This document shows, in pieces, positions 1 to 13,600 of a stretch of 64,000 nt of DNA. Below the pieces are notes generated by a model. The model searched no databases. It worked only from the letters and a program-made list of their open reading frames with translations, and was not told the origin of the DNA. Position numbers and translations under genes: made by a program. Within the stretch, counting starts at the first letter, position 1; each line of letters begins with the position of its first letter. Origin of the DNA: Glandiceps talaboti (Eukaryota > Hemichordata > Enteropneusta > Spengelidae); NCBI RefSeq assembly GCF_964340395.1, contig NC_135554.1:2254501-2318500 (forward strand). Reading direction: 5' to 3'.

Positions 1-1970
1 TACTGTTTAGAAAGACTACGCATCCGTACATAAATACGAAATCATGCGACAAAGATTTCAACTTTACTAATTTACTTGTTACAGTGTAGAGGCCAGCCTA
101 TACACATATCATCGTACAACTAATTTTATTGGCTATAATATTAGCTACATTTGAAAGGTCTCACTTGATTGGCTCACCCTTCGCTATTCCCGTTTTCAAG
201 AGACACCCCGCCAGAATAAAGTGCCACGTAGTACAGCAATGGTGCGAGATCGCCTGTTGGGCGACTTTCCCACCGGGTGTGCTTTTCGAAAACTACACAA
301 CACGTGCTTTTACAACACGGAATCATAGAAAATTGACCCGTTTCCAAACTAATCGTAATTTTATTGCAAGTTGGTCAAAATAGCAAATTAAAAATCAAAT
401 GAATTTTACTATGACTGTGAATTCATCATATAGCCAGTGGTTTGAATTCTGAGCTCCCTAATATACCTATCGAAAAGTCACTATCCCGTCGGACTACCTG
501 CAATGGGCATTTTAGTAACCTTTACTGGTCCTTACAGAAAGTTACTAGACTCGCGGGATAGCGGACCAGCGTATATGTCGAACCCTTGCCATACGTTACA
601 GCATAGACCCTCCTGGTTACAGTGGTAACACTCGTTCATGTTCGATTACCCTTCATAAAGAAAACACAATGAAATGGTTGAAGTAATCTTTTTTTTAATT
701 TCTTTTCATCACAACAACAAAATCTGCGTGATCAAAAGTGTTGTAAACTAAACCAGAAAGAATTATCGGGCTGGCTAAACTTCCCAATGAACTGGAGTAA
801 GGTCCAAGTCCAAGTAAGCCCCGATAGTACGTGAGAAAATCGTCTCAAACTAGCGATACAACTTTCAAAATATAACTTGACATGTCTTCATTTGTTAGAG
901 TTATACAATTCAAGACAGGTTTTCACTCGAAAACAACAATTATGTGAATAATGACACTGAACGCAGCGATTTCTCAGACGATGTTACCACTGCACTGTAA
1001 CGTATGGCTGACAACGACTTGCTTCTGGGTTAGTCCCTCGTGCATCCGGGCACTTGGGATTGTCGTGCATTACCACATCGGCAATTTTGACGCTGTAATT
1101 TTGCCACCAATATTGATCGTACAAAAACAAAACTCCATAAATGAACCACAAAGTACTTTCCCTTTCAAAATGTGGTAATTTTAGAAAGAGTATTATCGTT
1201 TTTATTGACGACTGACTCTGTCAAAAATCGTTCCATACACTTCAGTTCAGGCATGCAAGACTTCTCACTGTACTTGATCATGAGGTGTATATACTGGAAT
1301 GAACCATTCTGTAGGAGGGGTGGAGAATTGGATTTGAAGTTTACAACCCTTTTCCGAACAAATATTTGTCATTTGGGCGCACAATGCGTAGAATTAAGAC
1401 TATAGCACATATTACATTGCTTGTTTGACTTCAATAGTGTCTTTTGAAAAGTTGCACTTTACCTAAAGTCTCGCGGACTGATTTCCAATATGGTGTCGGT
1501 CATAATGCTCATTAACATATTCATTTTTTTTTTCAAATTTCAAAAATAAATTAATAAAAAATAGAAGAGAAGACGTGCTGACTTGAAATTAACAAATCTA
1601 AGTAAGCTACCCTCTGTGCATCAACGTACCAGATATCAAAGCAATCTGACTTGAAGTATATGAGGAGTTGATGAAAATGTCATTTTTGGAAAAAAAATCA
1701 TAAAAAATTGAAAATGGCACAGATCAACTTGGCATGAACAAATCTGAATAGCCTCCCCCCAGGGAACATGCACACCAAATATCGAAGTATTCTGGCTGTT
1801 ACTTTCAGAGAAGTTAGTGAAAATATAAAAGTTTGACGGACACCTATGATTCACATATACACTCTATACTCTATACAACCTATACCTAAAGCTATGCTTT
1901 CAGCTTTCGCTGACAGCGGAGCTAAAAAAGCCAGTAATGACATGATAATGGTGATAAAAACAACCTATCC
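1..1970. other. Unassigned spacer, no gene recognised
   Basis: Short open frames occur on both strands (for example 129-383 and 1636-1854) but none resembles a protein family I know and none is bordered by convincing splice sites joining to another exon. There are no tandem arrays here. It could be the flank of a gene lying to the left. Nothing more can be supported. Confidence 0.5.
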
Positions 1971-1986
1971 ATAACAACATGGGGTG

Positions 1987-2229
1987 GGTATACTAGTCAT
2001 TCTAATATAGCATACATGTATAGGGTGGTGGGTATAGTCATTCTAATATAGCATACATGTATAGGGTGGTGGGTGTAGTCATTCTAATATAGCATACATG
2101 TATAGGATGGTGGGTGTAGTCATTCTAATATAGCATACATGTATAGGGTGGTGGGTATAGTCATTCTAATATAGCATACATGTATAGGGTGGTGGGTGTA
2201 GTCATTCTAATATAGCATACATGTATAGT
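1987..2229. repeat. 41-bp minisatellite, about 6 copies
   Basis: The unit reads GGGTGGTGGGTATAGTCATT followed by CTAATATAGCATACATGTATA. Copies are nearly identical, differing mainly at one A/G site (GGGTATAG versus GGGTGTAG). The high identity suggests recent expansion. No coding potential. Confidence 0.9.
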
Positions 2230-2649
2230 GCTAGCTAGAGCATGTATTGCTGAAAGTGAATAGTTAATGAATGTCACCACTTAAATACTTAGCACATGAT
2301 AGTTGTGGGAAAACATTGATATGAAGCAAGTGGTAGAGGGACTACATGTATAAATACTATAACTTGGCTGGGAATCTGATGTAAACTTCATAGGCTCCTA
2401 CCTGTATTTTTCCAGTGACACTTCATTGCCATCAATATCATTGGCAGTAAACTCATAAATGGATTCTGCTTTCTTCCACCAGTCTTTTTCTTTTCCTTCA
2501 GCCTATTGTATTGTATATGGAAGAGGCAGAGTGTGACAATCAATGGTTATTGGATTAAAGCTAGGAGTAATAAGTGATATAGAGCCATCCCATCAAATAC
2601 CAAGACAATTCATCAAGTGTACCTACTGTCCTAAACTGTACAGTGTGTG

Positions 2650-2698
2650 TCACACACATACACACATACACACACACATACATACAGAGGCATATCTA

Positions 2699-2765
<67 letters not shown>

Positions 2766-2790
2766 CACACACACACACACACACACACAA
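2650..2790. repeat. Compound (CA)n/(CAGA)n microsatellite
   Basis: A run of CA-rich sequence passes into CAGACAGA repeats (about 2700-2764) and back into (CA)n. It produces artefactual frames of alternating Val/Cys/Leu/Ser on the opposite strand. Confidence 0.9.
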
Positions 2791-2939
2791 TGATACATTG
2801 AGACAGACATTACAATGATTATAGAAGTTACAGATAGCTATTATCACTACTGTTACAAATCTTATGTCTGCCAAAAACTCCAAAAGTAACATTGACATTT
2901 TCAGTTGTAATATTTCTTCAAGAACTTTAAAACTAAGAC

Positions 2940-3080
2940 TCTCCATCATATTTGAATTATTAATAATATTGTCCAATCAGATACTGTATCACATTTGAAT
3001 TATCTATAATATTGACCAATCAGATACTGTATCACATTTAAATTATCTATAATATTAACCAATCAGATACAGTATCATGT
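2940..3080. repeat. 43-bp tandem repeat, about 3 copies
   Basis: The unit contains ATTTGAATTATCTATAATAT followed by TGACCAATCAGATACTGTAT. Each copy carries a CCAATCA motif. Copies diverge more than in the longer arrays of this window. Confidence 0.8.
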
Positions 3081-3109
3081 TTGAATTGAATAATCAAATA
3101 CTGTAATGG

Positions 3110-4300
3110 TAGATTAGAATTAGTACATGTACTAATGATTTCAAGACAACTATTTCCCAGAGGAGGCTGGAAGGGGTGCAGAGCATGATGGGTAAAAAAC
3201 AACTGTGATAACACATTATGCTGTGACTCAGTGTGAGCCTCCATTGTGTATACTTCAATCGTGTGGTACGTTTAGAGTGGTGGCTGGCTCAGTGCTCACC
3301 AGCCATATTTTGGGGTATTTTTAACTCGCCATAACTTTAACAAGAATTCATTGAAGTGAAAATCTTGACTGATATTTCTTCTTCCAGACTACCACAATCA
3401 ATTTTAGCATCATTTATTGATAAGAATACTGATTTTTAACGATTTCATGAGCATACATATACTTGACCCTGAAGTCGTAAATTTTTGCCATTTTTTTTTT
3501 TTTACCCAGGGTTTTTCGCACATTTGTTTTTTCACAGAAAATTTACAAATGTCACAAAAATAGATGGATTCTTGTCTACTTTAAATGGCTATTATACAGT
3601 AAGAAAAAGACAATGTTCATTCAAGATTTTCGGTAGAAAGCGGGTGATTTGACCCAAGTCAAAGGTGAACTCGTTTGACAAGTGATGTGACAAGGTAAAC
3701 AAGTGATCATGAGATTCTCACAACTGGCTCAACTACTAAATCACCATTCACACTGAATTTCACTCAGGTTTGAGATATTTTCAGGTAACATGTAACTTGT
3801 ACTTAATAAACTGCAAAACATCATTGAAACAATGTGTAAAATGTTTGTTATTGTACGTACAATAACAAACTTTTTACGCTTTTTGTATCTTTTTGCAATG
3901 TATTGAGTTGTGAACATGGACTTGGTATATGTTATTTCACATTATTTTTTCAAGTAGAAAAACATAGTGAAGCTGTTTTATCAAATAAAAATCCAAAATA
4001 AATACCAAATTCTCATTCATATGGCCACTTTAATATCTGATTGTCTTACAGTACTATAAACATCAATATATGATATGATAATATAAGGTAAAAATGGTGA
4101 ATGTAAAATGTGTTATATTTACAACTGTATTATACTAGTACACACTCTCTGAATAAAGGCTGATTGATTGATTGATTGATTGCTATACATTTAACTCTTG
4201 TACATTTGTAACTGTTTAGTAGTAGTACTTATAAAGTTATCATCCCATATTGGAATTTCTGACTGTGAGGCACTGAAAGACTAGGAAATAGTTACAAATT
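3110..4300. other. Unassigned AT-rich spacer
   Basis: No recognisable exon, RNA gene or mobile-element terminus was found. A short (TGAT)n stretch lies near 4160-4185, just after the words TGAATAAAGGCTGATTGATT, which resemble a polyadenylated repeat tail. Confidence 0.4.
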
Positions 4301-4311
4301 GACTATTTTGA

Positions 4312-4772
4312 TATGCATGCATTGAGGTCTCCATACAGAGATGCATGTATTGAGGTCCCCATACAGAGATGCGTGTATTGAGGTCCCCATACAAAGATGC
4401 ATGTATTGAGGTCCCCATACAGAGATGTGTGTATTGAGGTCCTCATACAAAGATGCATGTATTGAGGTCCCCATACAGAGATGTGTGTATTGAGGTCCTC
4501 ATACAAAGATGCATGTATTGAGGTCCCCATACAGAGATGCATGTATCAAGGTCCCCATACAGAGATGCATGTATTGAGGTCCCCATACAGAGATGCATGT
4601 ATTGAGGTCCCCATACAGAGATGTGTGTATTGAGGTCCTCATACAAAGATGCATGTATCGAGGTCCCCATACAGAGATGCATGTATTGAGGTCCCCATAC
4701 AGAGATGCATGTATTGAGGTCCCCATACAGAGATGCATGTATTGAGGTCCCAATACAGAGATGCATGTATTA
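4312..4772. repeat. 28-bp minisatellite, about 16 copies
   Basis: The unit is AGATGCATGTATTGAGGTCC plus CCATACAG. Variants include ATGTGTGT for ATGCATGT and CCTCATACAAAG for CCCCATACAGAG. Because 28 x 3 is 84, the reverse strand stays open in several frames and yields artificial repeats such as MHLCMGTSIHASLYGDLNT. Confidence 0.95.
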
Positions 4773-4779
4773 AGGTTTT

Positions 4780-5910
4780 CATTCATTTGTACATTCAGAA
4801 GTAGCCAACACCATAATGCTTCTACAATTTCATTCAGATGATCTTGAGAATGATAAATTGATTGAAACACAAATGGCAAGTTCAATCACCAGTTAAAACT
4901 GAGGTAGTATGTATCCTGTGGTTAATTTAATGAAAGCTACTCATATTAAACTATAACCTAATACACAAGTACCCATATACTATATACAAAATAACAAATA
5001 TTAAATATTTGTTTATTTGAATATATTATTTGAGAAAAAATGCACCGGACACATGCATGTGTGCAAAATGCAGATTGGGGAGGGTAGGGGTAAGTAGAAA
5101 ATGTTGATAAATTACAATTCTTCATGAGCCATTTCATGACACCAAAATGACATTTATACCCTTTATCTGTCATAATGTTGACACATTGTTTGACATGTAC
5201 GGGATTAGTAGTCCTCTACTGGAGCTAATATTAAAGTTTGTGTAGCGGGTTATAACCAACTCCTTGTCTGAGTTGCTGCTGAAGTCTTATCAGTATTGGA
5301 TAGTGTAAGACAAAGGGGGATTTAGAAGGTGTGAATTGGGTTGACCTTTGTAGTTCAAGTAAAACCAGTCCAGCAAAGTCAGAAACCATATGCCTGAACA
5401 TGGAAGTATAGAAGGGGAGCCTCCATGGTCTGAAGAATGAAATGCAAGAGTACGACCCGGACCAAATAGTTTGCCAAAATTACGAGGAGAACTTAATTAC
5501 GGAGAAAAATAGTGGTGGCGAGTAGTATTAAAAATAAGTCATACTACTGTACCATGAATGGAGTAGTGACTGCACAGTAAGGGTTTAAGGATGAAGGGCA
5601 CAACTGTTACCATTCAAAAGAATCGGTAAACATTTAAAAAAACGAATTTTACACAGATCTTCATATGAGCTACACTATAAGACACATCTCGTTATTCAAC
5701 CATATCAGGGCTTGTGAATGTTGTAAACTTGTATGGCTTATTTGTTTCGCCGTGAACACTGCATGCTGTGTGTGTTCCCATCCGAATGTGTACACTTTTA
5801 TCTCAGTATTATCATCACCTAGCCTGGCAAGGGGTGAGACATTGTGTACTTTATCTTAATAAGTCTAGTAAGGGTGAGATGGACTAATCCTGCTATCCTG
5901 TGAACTTGTC
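4780..5910. other. Unassigned spacer
   Basis: No protein family, RNA gene or repeat array was recognised. The frame at 5665-5859 has no similarity I know and no matching neighbour exon. Confidence 0.4.
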
Positions 5911-5914
5911 GGGC

Positions 5915-5995
5915 ATAAGTACAATAGACACCGGTGGAAAGATAAACAAAGCGGCTCCGCCCTGTTGTTTATCTTTCCACCACCGGGGTACTTAT
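5915..5995. repeat. Small foldback element (hairpin)
   Basis: Two arms face each other: CCGGTGGAAAGATAAACAA on the left (from 5931) and its reverse complement, ending in CCACCACCGG, on the right (5965-5986). The outer ATAAGTA...TACTTAT extends the pairing to about 81 bp. It resembles a MITE or a transposon end. It is followed by C-rich tracts at 6016-6060. Confidence 0.7.
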
Positions 5996-5999
5996 TTTG

Positions 6000-6693
6000 T
6001 CATTTTCCAAAATGACCCCCCCCCCCCACTTCAAGCGATATGATGACACCCCCCCCCCCCCGTCGGTTAAAAAACCACGACCCCCTTAATAGATAACAAA
6101 ACTAGTCACATGATATGATCACAGCCCATAAGACACAAATGCAATCACAAATATGTATAGAATATAATGACACTCCGTCTGTCTGCAAGGCTCAGTCAGC
6201 TGGACGGAGACTAGACACATCATGTACCTCGGGCGAGATGGACATTCTTGTGAAACAAACTCTTACCATGACGAAGAATCTGGTTGGTATGAACAGTGCT
6301 GCAGCTATCTGTTTGAGTTGTCGTGTACCGATACCGGATATCGACCTCTGTACCGTCAACATAGATGCACGCCTTATGTATATATGATAATGACAATGGA
6401 GTCATTATCATGTCCGTTAGAGCGCCCTCTCTTGTTGCTCTACAACATGACGCTTATTTTTTCTTCAAATAACTGAAAAATGAAATATCTTGCTGAATAA
6501 TGAATCCATTAAAATCATAAATGTTGAACTTTGTAAATATCTACGAACTATGTTTATCAAAAATAAAACAGGATTCATTCGGGTATTTTCGGTAGTTGTC
6601 GGATTACCAACACCACAGTTCGCTGACCCCAGCCGGCAGCCCTTGTATTGCGATCGTGTGACTAGTGATAGTTAGTTGCAAGACGTAGCCGAA
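6000..6693. promoter_or_regulatory. Probable NDUFB7 upstream/promoter region
   Basis: This stretch between the hairpin and the NDUFB7 start is less AT-rich near 6590-6690 than its surroundings. No TATA box was identified. The promoter role is inferred only from its position immediately 5' of exon 1; the transcription start cannot be placed by eye. Confidence 0.35.
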
Positions 6694-6805
6694 ATGGGGC
6701 ATATGTGGTCGGCGTATGTGAGCCACCCGGACACCGCTCCCGACTTGCATAAAATCCCTACTTTTGATCCCCTGTATGGCTTCGAAAATGGGAGGAAGGA
6801 GCGCG
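6694..6805 (+). CDS. NDUFB7 exon 1
   Basis: Encodes residues 1-37 plus the first base of codon 38 and ends in ..GRKER at donor G|GTGAGT. It carries the start codon and the conserved PTF.P.YGF segment. Confidence 0.93.
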
Positions 6806-9800
6806 GTGAGTTAATAAACTACAGTATCAATAATAAGTCTTTTTTATGCAACATGTCAATCGGTCGCATGCACAGCTAGCTGTAACCTGTGTGCGTGTAC
6901 ATTATAATCGGCGTTGTAAGAAGTATACAGTATAGTTCTCAGTGTACGGGCTAGAACCATAACCTTAAATATATCCTGTTGATTGATTAGCAATCTGAGC
7001 GAAGGAACGAGGTTTCTAATGCAATAGTTTGTTTGCCATAACCCCTTGCAAAACAATTCAAATACCTCGAGATAATAGTTGCGAGGTCAGTGCAGAAGTT
7101 GTAAATCCCTAACCCTACATCATAGTACATGTACATACCATGTAGATTCAGAATCACTTCCCTCCATCTTATATCTTAGGGGAGAAACATTTGATTTCGG
7201 GGGGAAGGGGGGGGGAGATGGAGGAAGTGGGTATGGCAGCGATTTTTTTTCCCATCTCTGTGACAGCAATTTTTTCAGTCCGAGTCCTGCATCAAATTAT
7301 TTTTTCCATATGCAGAAGCAATGTAAATTTTTTTTCTCTTCTCGGTTTCAGGTACCCCCTCCCCCCATGACCCACATTATTTTTTCAGATACCACCCAAC
7401 ACTATGCATATTGTTTCAAGTACCACTCGACCCCCCTCCCCCACCACAAGTTTTTGTGAAAGCAGCCTTACATCTTATATATAAAAAAAACATAGGGCTT
7501 GCTCACAAATACTGAAAATATTAGCACCACATTAGGCACCTCCAGAGAAAATGAGAGAATTGGGTTCCCAAATTTTGCTGATTTCAACACATCGCAACAA
7601 ATTCATTGTATACTTCTGTCTGTTGGAACAATTTTATTTTCTCGAGACATTACAGGATCAAATTATTTTTTTTCTCCTTCACCTGTCGACAAAATTTTTC
7701 CCCAAAAAATCCTCCACCCCTACCACAGAAATCAAATGGTTCTCCTCTTTTCCCATCTCAAGTAATGACAGTCTCACTGTGTGCCACAATATTACAGTAC
7801 TGCTGAAAATCAATCACCACTAGAACATTTCTAATTGATCAGCTAACATTCACATGAGCCAAGTTTTTTATCACATGCCATTACAAATATTATATTTAAA
7901 TATGTGTAATATTGTCATGGTATCAAGATAACTACAGTAACTGTAGCAGTTCTGCTCCATCTCATTTTTTTTGCAAGCATAAGAAGACAAAAAGTAAAAC
8001 AAAAAATGTTTAGTCACACAACATATAATATAAAAAAGAAATAAAAACAAAGCTACTAGTATCAAGAGAAATTAGCCAATACTGAAAACTGTACTATGTA
8101 TGGTACATTAGTTCAATATAAAGGTCAGACATGAACAAACAATGTTTTGAAAGCAAAGGATATATTTTGCTATTTCATTTATGTGGTAACTTGATGGTAT
8201 CAGAAGTGTATGTACACTTACAATGATAAATTGATTTCACATTGACACTGATAGAGACAAGATGCCAGTCAAGATGGTTTCCATGGCTAGCCTGTTTTAC
8301 AACACTTACGGTATAATCAATTTAGTCTCATACCTTGCTAGTGACAAGAATTGCAAACCACTGGTAATACAATTGTTTGAAAATCTCCAATCAGCTTGTG
8401 GGGTGTTGCACATGGTCATTGACAAATTGATAAAGCTAATGTAGTAATTAGATTCTGGATACTTCCTATTCATGCTTCATTAATTAATACTATTCAGGTA
8501 TTACAGTTGGGTGAGTTTTCCTATTGGTTGCAACTGGTTGAATTATTCTCTTGTATTCATACCAATGATACAGACTTGTAAATACAATATGTAGTCTACA
8601 CTGGCCAACTGACTTTGATCACTGTTTTTTTCAAAGCACTTAGAGGTTTTCTCTCCAAACACTTTATAATTGTATAATCCTGGTACAGCTTTGGATACAT
8701 ACAAACAATGTATGATGTGAGGACTTGGCGTTGTAAAGACATGTCCAAGTCTTCTTTGTGGACAGAGCAAAACTTGGTACATGACTTTATACTTAATATT
8801 CAGAGGCTGAGCTCAGTTTATAGTCACTTTCGACATGCATGTACAGTACATTAATCAAGTGCACCTTCTGTGATGCTCATGTATGTCTGGCATATTCATT
8901 TAGAATTTATGTAGGCTTACAGTCAGTATTTACATCTAGGATATTTTAATGTACATGTATATAGTGAAATTTTACTTTGTGTTAATTTTTTATTCTGTTT
9001 AACAGAGATGAAAGCAACACAGGAAGAGATGGATAGAGCTAAAATTCCTCTCAACCAACGTGACTACTGTGCTCATCTACTCATTGACCTAATGAAATGC
9101 AAACGAGATAATTATCCATGGTTTAATGAATGTAGTCACCAAAAACATGTATATGACCAATGTGAATATGAGGAGTAAGTCACCATTTCTGTGAATGTTT
9201 TTTTTCAAGCACAACTGATTTGTGACATCATAAATGCTTCTGGTGTAATAAGTATATATTATTTGCCAAATACTGTTCCATATCGTGCTGCAAGAGGTCA
9301 TTTTTCTAGTAATAATGGCAAGCTGGAGGCAAGCCGTTATACTGGAAAATTACCTCGAGCAGCAAGATATGGAACACAGTATTTGGCAAATAACATACTT
9401 GTATGTCACCTGTGACTATTCAGGGCTCAAAGTTAACATTTTGCATTAGTACATTGTAGCATTTTGCCCCTAAGCTAAAATTTTAGGAGCAAAACTAAAA
9501 ACTTTAGGGGCATTTTTTGAAGCCCATGAAAACTAAACTAAAATTATTTTTTGAAAACACACTGAAATTTACCATGTAATCACTTGTTTCACTTTTAGAA
9601 CTGTTGCTCTGCTGTGTTTTCACATTACATGTTTTTGTGAAGTCATAGACCACTACATCATCAATGACAATGTATGGTTTAGTGTGGCTAGCTCATATCA
9701 TTCACTCTTCAATTTCATCTTAAGAGTTTATGAAAAAAAAATTTGAAAAAACCCTCCCCTGACTTTAAAAAGTACCAAACAGTGTGAATAAAACTCATTT

Positions 9801-9917
9801 TTTTGGATTGTTTTCAGCTATGTGATGAGAATGAAAGAATATGAAAGAGAGAAAAGACTACTGGAAAGAGTCAAAAGAAAGAAACTTAAAGAAGAAAGAG
9901 AAGCATTGAAGGAATAA
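6694..9917 (+). CDS. NDUFB7, complex I accessory subunit B18 (three exons)
   Basis: Exons 6694-6805, 9006-9174 and 9818-9917 join to a 126-residue protein. The family is an accessory subunit of mitochondrial NADH:ubiquinone oxidoreductase, on the intermembrane-space face of the membrane arm. The twin CX9C motif is intact in exon 2: C-AHLLIDLMK-C and C-SHQKHVYDQ-C. These cysteines are known to form two disulphides after import by the MIA40 route. The N terminus starts MG, as in vertebrate NDUFB7, which is N-myristoylated. Exon 1 matches the family at PTFDPLYGFENGRKER and exon 3 at DYVMRMKEYEREKRLL. The C terminus is a charged Lys/Glu helix. The protein is slightly shorter than human (137 residues). 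The start is supported by an in-frame TAG at 6673-6675. Confidence 0.95.
7178..7752. mobile_element. MITE-like element, family C copy 1
   Basis: The left end GGGGAGAAACATTTGATTTC (about 7179-7198) is mirrored by GAAATCAAATGGTTCTCCTC on the right (about 7728-7747). G-rich and C-rich tracts lie just inside the two ends. The interior has several A- or T-runs around short words (for example TGCATCAAATTATTTTTT). A second copy with the same ends lies at 38314-39092. It sits inside NDUFB7 intron 1. I see no coding capacity, so it would be non-autonomous. Confidence 0.7.
9006..9174 (+). CDS. NDUFB7 exon 2 (twin CX9C)
   Basis: The acceptor is TTTAACAG|AG and the donor GA|GTAAGT. Translation runs E-MKATQEEMDR...CEYE, with the last two bases GA joining C of exon 3 to make Asp. 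It contains RDYCAHLLIDLMKCKRD and both CX9C pairs. Confidence 0.95.
9250..9400. mobile_element. Foldback/MITE-like element in NDUFB7 intron 2
   Basis: About 151 bp that is nearly a complete inverted repeat. The left arm AAGTATATATTATTTGCCAA pairs with TTGGCAAATAACATACTT on the right, and the pairing continues inward through GTTCCATAT, GCTGC and GAGGT for roughly 65 bp per arm with a few mismatches. There is no coding capacity. A clear target-site duplication was not found. Confidence 0.75.
9818..9917 (+). CDS. NDUFB7 exon 3
   Basis: The acceptor is TTTTCAG|C. It encodes (D)YVMRMKEYEREKRLLERV followed by a Lys/Glu-rich tail and stops at TAA 9915-9917. The YVMRMKE(F/Y)ERE signature is diagnostic of the family. 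Confidence 0.94.
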
Positions 9918-10270
9918 TGTTGAACTGTGTGGTGTGATTTAGAATATGTACAGGATTGTGATCAGACTGTGGTGGATAAGCTATTGTAGCAGAGTTATGG
10001 CATTACGACTTGGTTGTTAATAGATCAACAATTTTTGATAATTCAATTTCAGTTAATTTTGTGTAGAAATTAGCCAACATTGTGTAATGACATAATGTAC
10101 ATGTACAGTGTAGTAGTGCCAGGCAACTGATCACTACTATAGTTTGCTATAGTTTCAAATGTTAAAATAGTGGTTGTTATTCTTTTCTGTATTTTCTCTT
10201 TACAAGCTTCAAATAATTGGTTTATTGTCCTGCTCAGCTTTAGTGAAATATGTATACTTTGGGCATGAAA

Positions 10271-10423
10271 ATTAAAGAATTTTTGAGTGTTTATGTTATA
10301 AGTGTCATGCATCATCCAATTATTTCACATTAGATTCTATCAAGGGATAATTTGCTATGTTGTGTTTGATCTGACACAAGTTCAATGAAATCTCTCCTCA
10401 TATTTTATCAACGGCCTAATAAA
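10271..10423 (+). terminator. NDUFB7 polyadenylation signals
   Basis: An ATTAAA hexamer lies at 10271-10276 and a canonical AATAAA at 10418-10423, about 350 and 500 bp after the stop codon. Either could define the 3' end. No cDNA evidence is available. Confidence 0.5.
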
Positions 10424-10644
10424 CTACTACTATTTTCCAGTAAGATTAGGTCTTATTACACAAAGGAAGGAAATTTAACGCTCTTACACTCAAAAGCGTG
10501 TGTTGTGTTGGATAGATACATTTAGACTGGCAATATGCACTGTCTCACATACAGAGGACGAACACGAGTTTTGTATTTAAGAACCATCTTAAGTGCATTC
10601 TGAATGATTTTACTATTAGTATCTGGAGTGTTACTAAGTTAGGA

Positions 10645-13600
10645 AACCCTGGGTACCGCTAATCAAACCATTCAGACACTGCTAACACACTGGGTACAGA
10701 TAGTCAAACCATTCAGACACTCCTAACACACTGGGTACAGATACTAGTAGTCAAACCATTCAGACACTCCTAACACACTGTGTACCGATAGTCAAGCCAT
10801 TCAGACACTGTTAACACACAGGGTACCTATAAAACCATTCAGACACTGCTAACACACTAGGTACAAATAGTCAAACCATTCAGACACTGCTAACACACTT
10901 GGTACAGATAGTCAAACCATTCAGACACTGCTAACACACTGGGTACAAATAGTCAAACCATTCAGACGCTGCTAACACACTAGGTACAGATAGTCAAACC
11001 ATTCAGACACTGCTAATACACTGGGTACCAATAGTCAAACCATTCAGACGCTGCTAACACACTAGGTACAGATAGTCAAACCATTCAGACACTTAACACA
11101 CTGGGTATCGATAGTCAAACCATTCAGACACTCCTAACACACTGGGTACAGATAGTCAAACCATTCAGACACTCCTAACACACTGGGTACAGATAGTTAA
11201 ACCATTCAGACGCTGCTAATACACTGGGTACAGATAGTCAAACCATTCAGACACTCCTAACACACTGGGTACAGATAGTCAAACCATTCAGACACTCCTA
11301 ACACACTGGGTACAGATAGTCAAACCATTCAGACACTCCTAACACACTGGGTACAGATAGTCAAACCATTCAGACACTCCTAACACACTGGGTACAGATA
11401 GTCAAACCATTCAGACGCTGCTAACACACTGGGTACAGATAGTCAAACCATTCAGACGCTGCTAACACACTGGATACAGATAGTCAAACCATTCAGACAC
11501 TCCTAACACACTGGGTACAGATAGTCAAACCATTCAGACACTCCTAACACACTGGGTACAGATAGTCAAACCATTCAGACGCTGCTAATACACTGGGTAC
11601 AGATAGTCAAACCATTCAGACACTGCTAACACACTGGGTACAGATAGTCAAACCATTCAGACGCTGCTAACACACTGGGTACAGATAGTCAAACCATTCA
11701 GACGCTGCTAATACACTGGGTACAGATAGTCAAACCATTCAGACACTCCTAACACACTGGGTACCGATAGTCAAGCCATTCAGACACTACTAACACACTG
11801 GGTACAGATAGTCAAACCATTCAGACGCTGCTAACACACTGGGTACAGATAGTCAAACCATTCAGACGCTGCTAATACACTGGGTACAGATAGTCAAACC
11901 ATTCAGACACTCCTAACACACTGGGTACAGATAGTCAAACCATTCAGACGCTGCTAACACACTGGGTACAGATAGTCAAACCATTCAGACACTGCTAACA
12001 CACTGGGTACAGATAGTCAAACCATTCAGACGCTGCTAACACACTGGGTACAGATAGTCAAACCATTCAGACACTCCTAACACACTGGGTACAGATAGTC
12101 AAACCATTCAGACACTGCTAATACACTGGGTACAGATACTAGTAGTCAAACCATTCAGACACTCCTAACACACAGGGTATCGATAGTCAAACCATTCAGA
12201 CACTCCTAACACACTGGGTACAGATAGTCAAACCATTCAGACGCTGCTAACACACTGGGTACCGATAGTCAAACCATTCAGACGCTGCTAACACACTGGG
12301 TACAGATAGTCAAACCATTCAGACGCTGCTAACACACTGGGTACAGATAGTCAAACCATTCAGACGCTGCTAACACACTGGGTACAGATAGTCAAACCAT
12401 TCAGACGCTGCTAACACACTGGGTACAGATAGTCAAACCATTCAGACGCTGCTAACACACTGGGTACAGATAGTCAAACCATTCAGACGCTGCTAATACA
12501 CTGGGTACAGATAGTCAAACCATTCAGACACTCCTAACACACTGGGTACAGATAGTCAAACCATTCAGACACTCCTAACACACTGGGTACAGATAGTCAA
12601 ACCATTCAGACGCTGCTAACACACAGGGTACAGATAGTCAAACCATTCAGACGCTGCTAACACACTAGGTACAGATAGTTAAACCATTCAGACACTCCTA
12701 ACACACTGGGTACCGATAGTCAAACCATTCAGACACTTAACACACTGGGTACAGATAGTCAAACCATTCAGACGCTGCTAACACACTGGGTACCGATAGT
12801 CAAGCCATTCAGACACTCCTAACACACTGGGTACAGATAGTCAAACCATTCAGACGCTGCTAACACACTGGGTACAGATAGTCAAACCATTCAGACGCTG
12901 CTAACACACTGGGTACAGATAGTCAGACCATTCAGACGCTGCTAACACACTGGGTACAGATAGTCAAACCATTCAGACACTCCTAACACACTGGGTACCG
13001 ATAGTCAAACCATTCAGACACTACTAACACACTGGGTACAGATAGTCAAACCATTCAGACACTGCTAACACACTGGGTACAGATAGTCAAACCATTCAGA
13101 CACTCCTAACACACTGGGTACCGATAGTCAAACCATTCAGACACTGCTAACACACTGGGTACAGATAGTCAAACCATTCAGACACTCCTAACACACTGGG
13201 TACAGATAGTCAAACCATTCAGACGCTGCTAATACACTGGGTACAGATAGTCAAACCATTCAGACACTCCTAACACACTGGGTACAGATAGTCAAACCAT
13301 TCAGACACTCCTAACACACTGGGTACAGATAGTCAAACCATTCAGACACTTAACACACTGGGTACAGATAGTCAAACCATTCAGACACTCCTAACACACA
13401 GGGTACAGATAGTCAGACCATTCAGACACTGCTAACACACTGGGTACCGATAGTCAAACCATTCAGACGCTGCTAACACACTAGGTACAGATAGTCAAAC
13501 CATTCAGACGCTGCTAACACACTAGGTACAGATAGTCAAACCATTCAGACGCTGCTAACACACTAGGTACAGATAGTCAAACCATTCAGACGCTGGTAAC

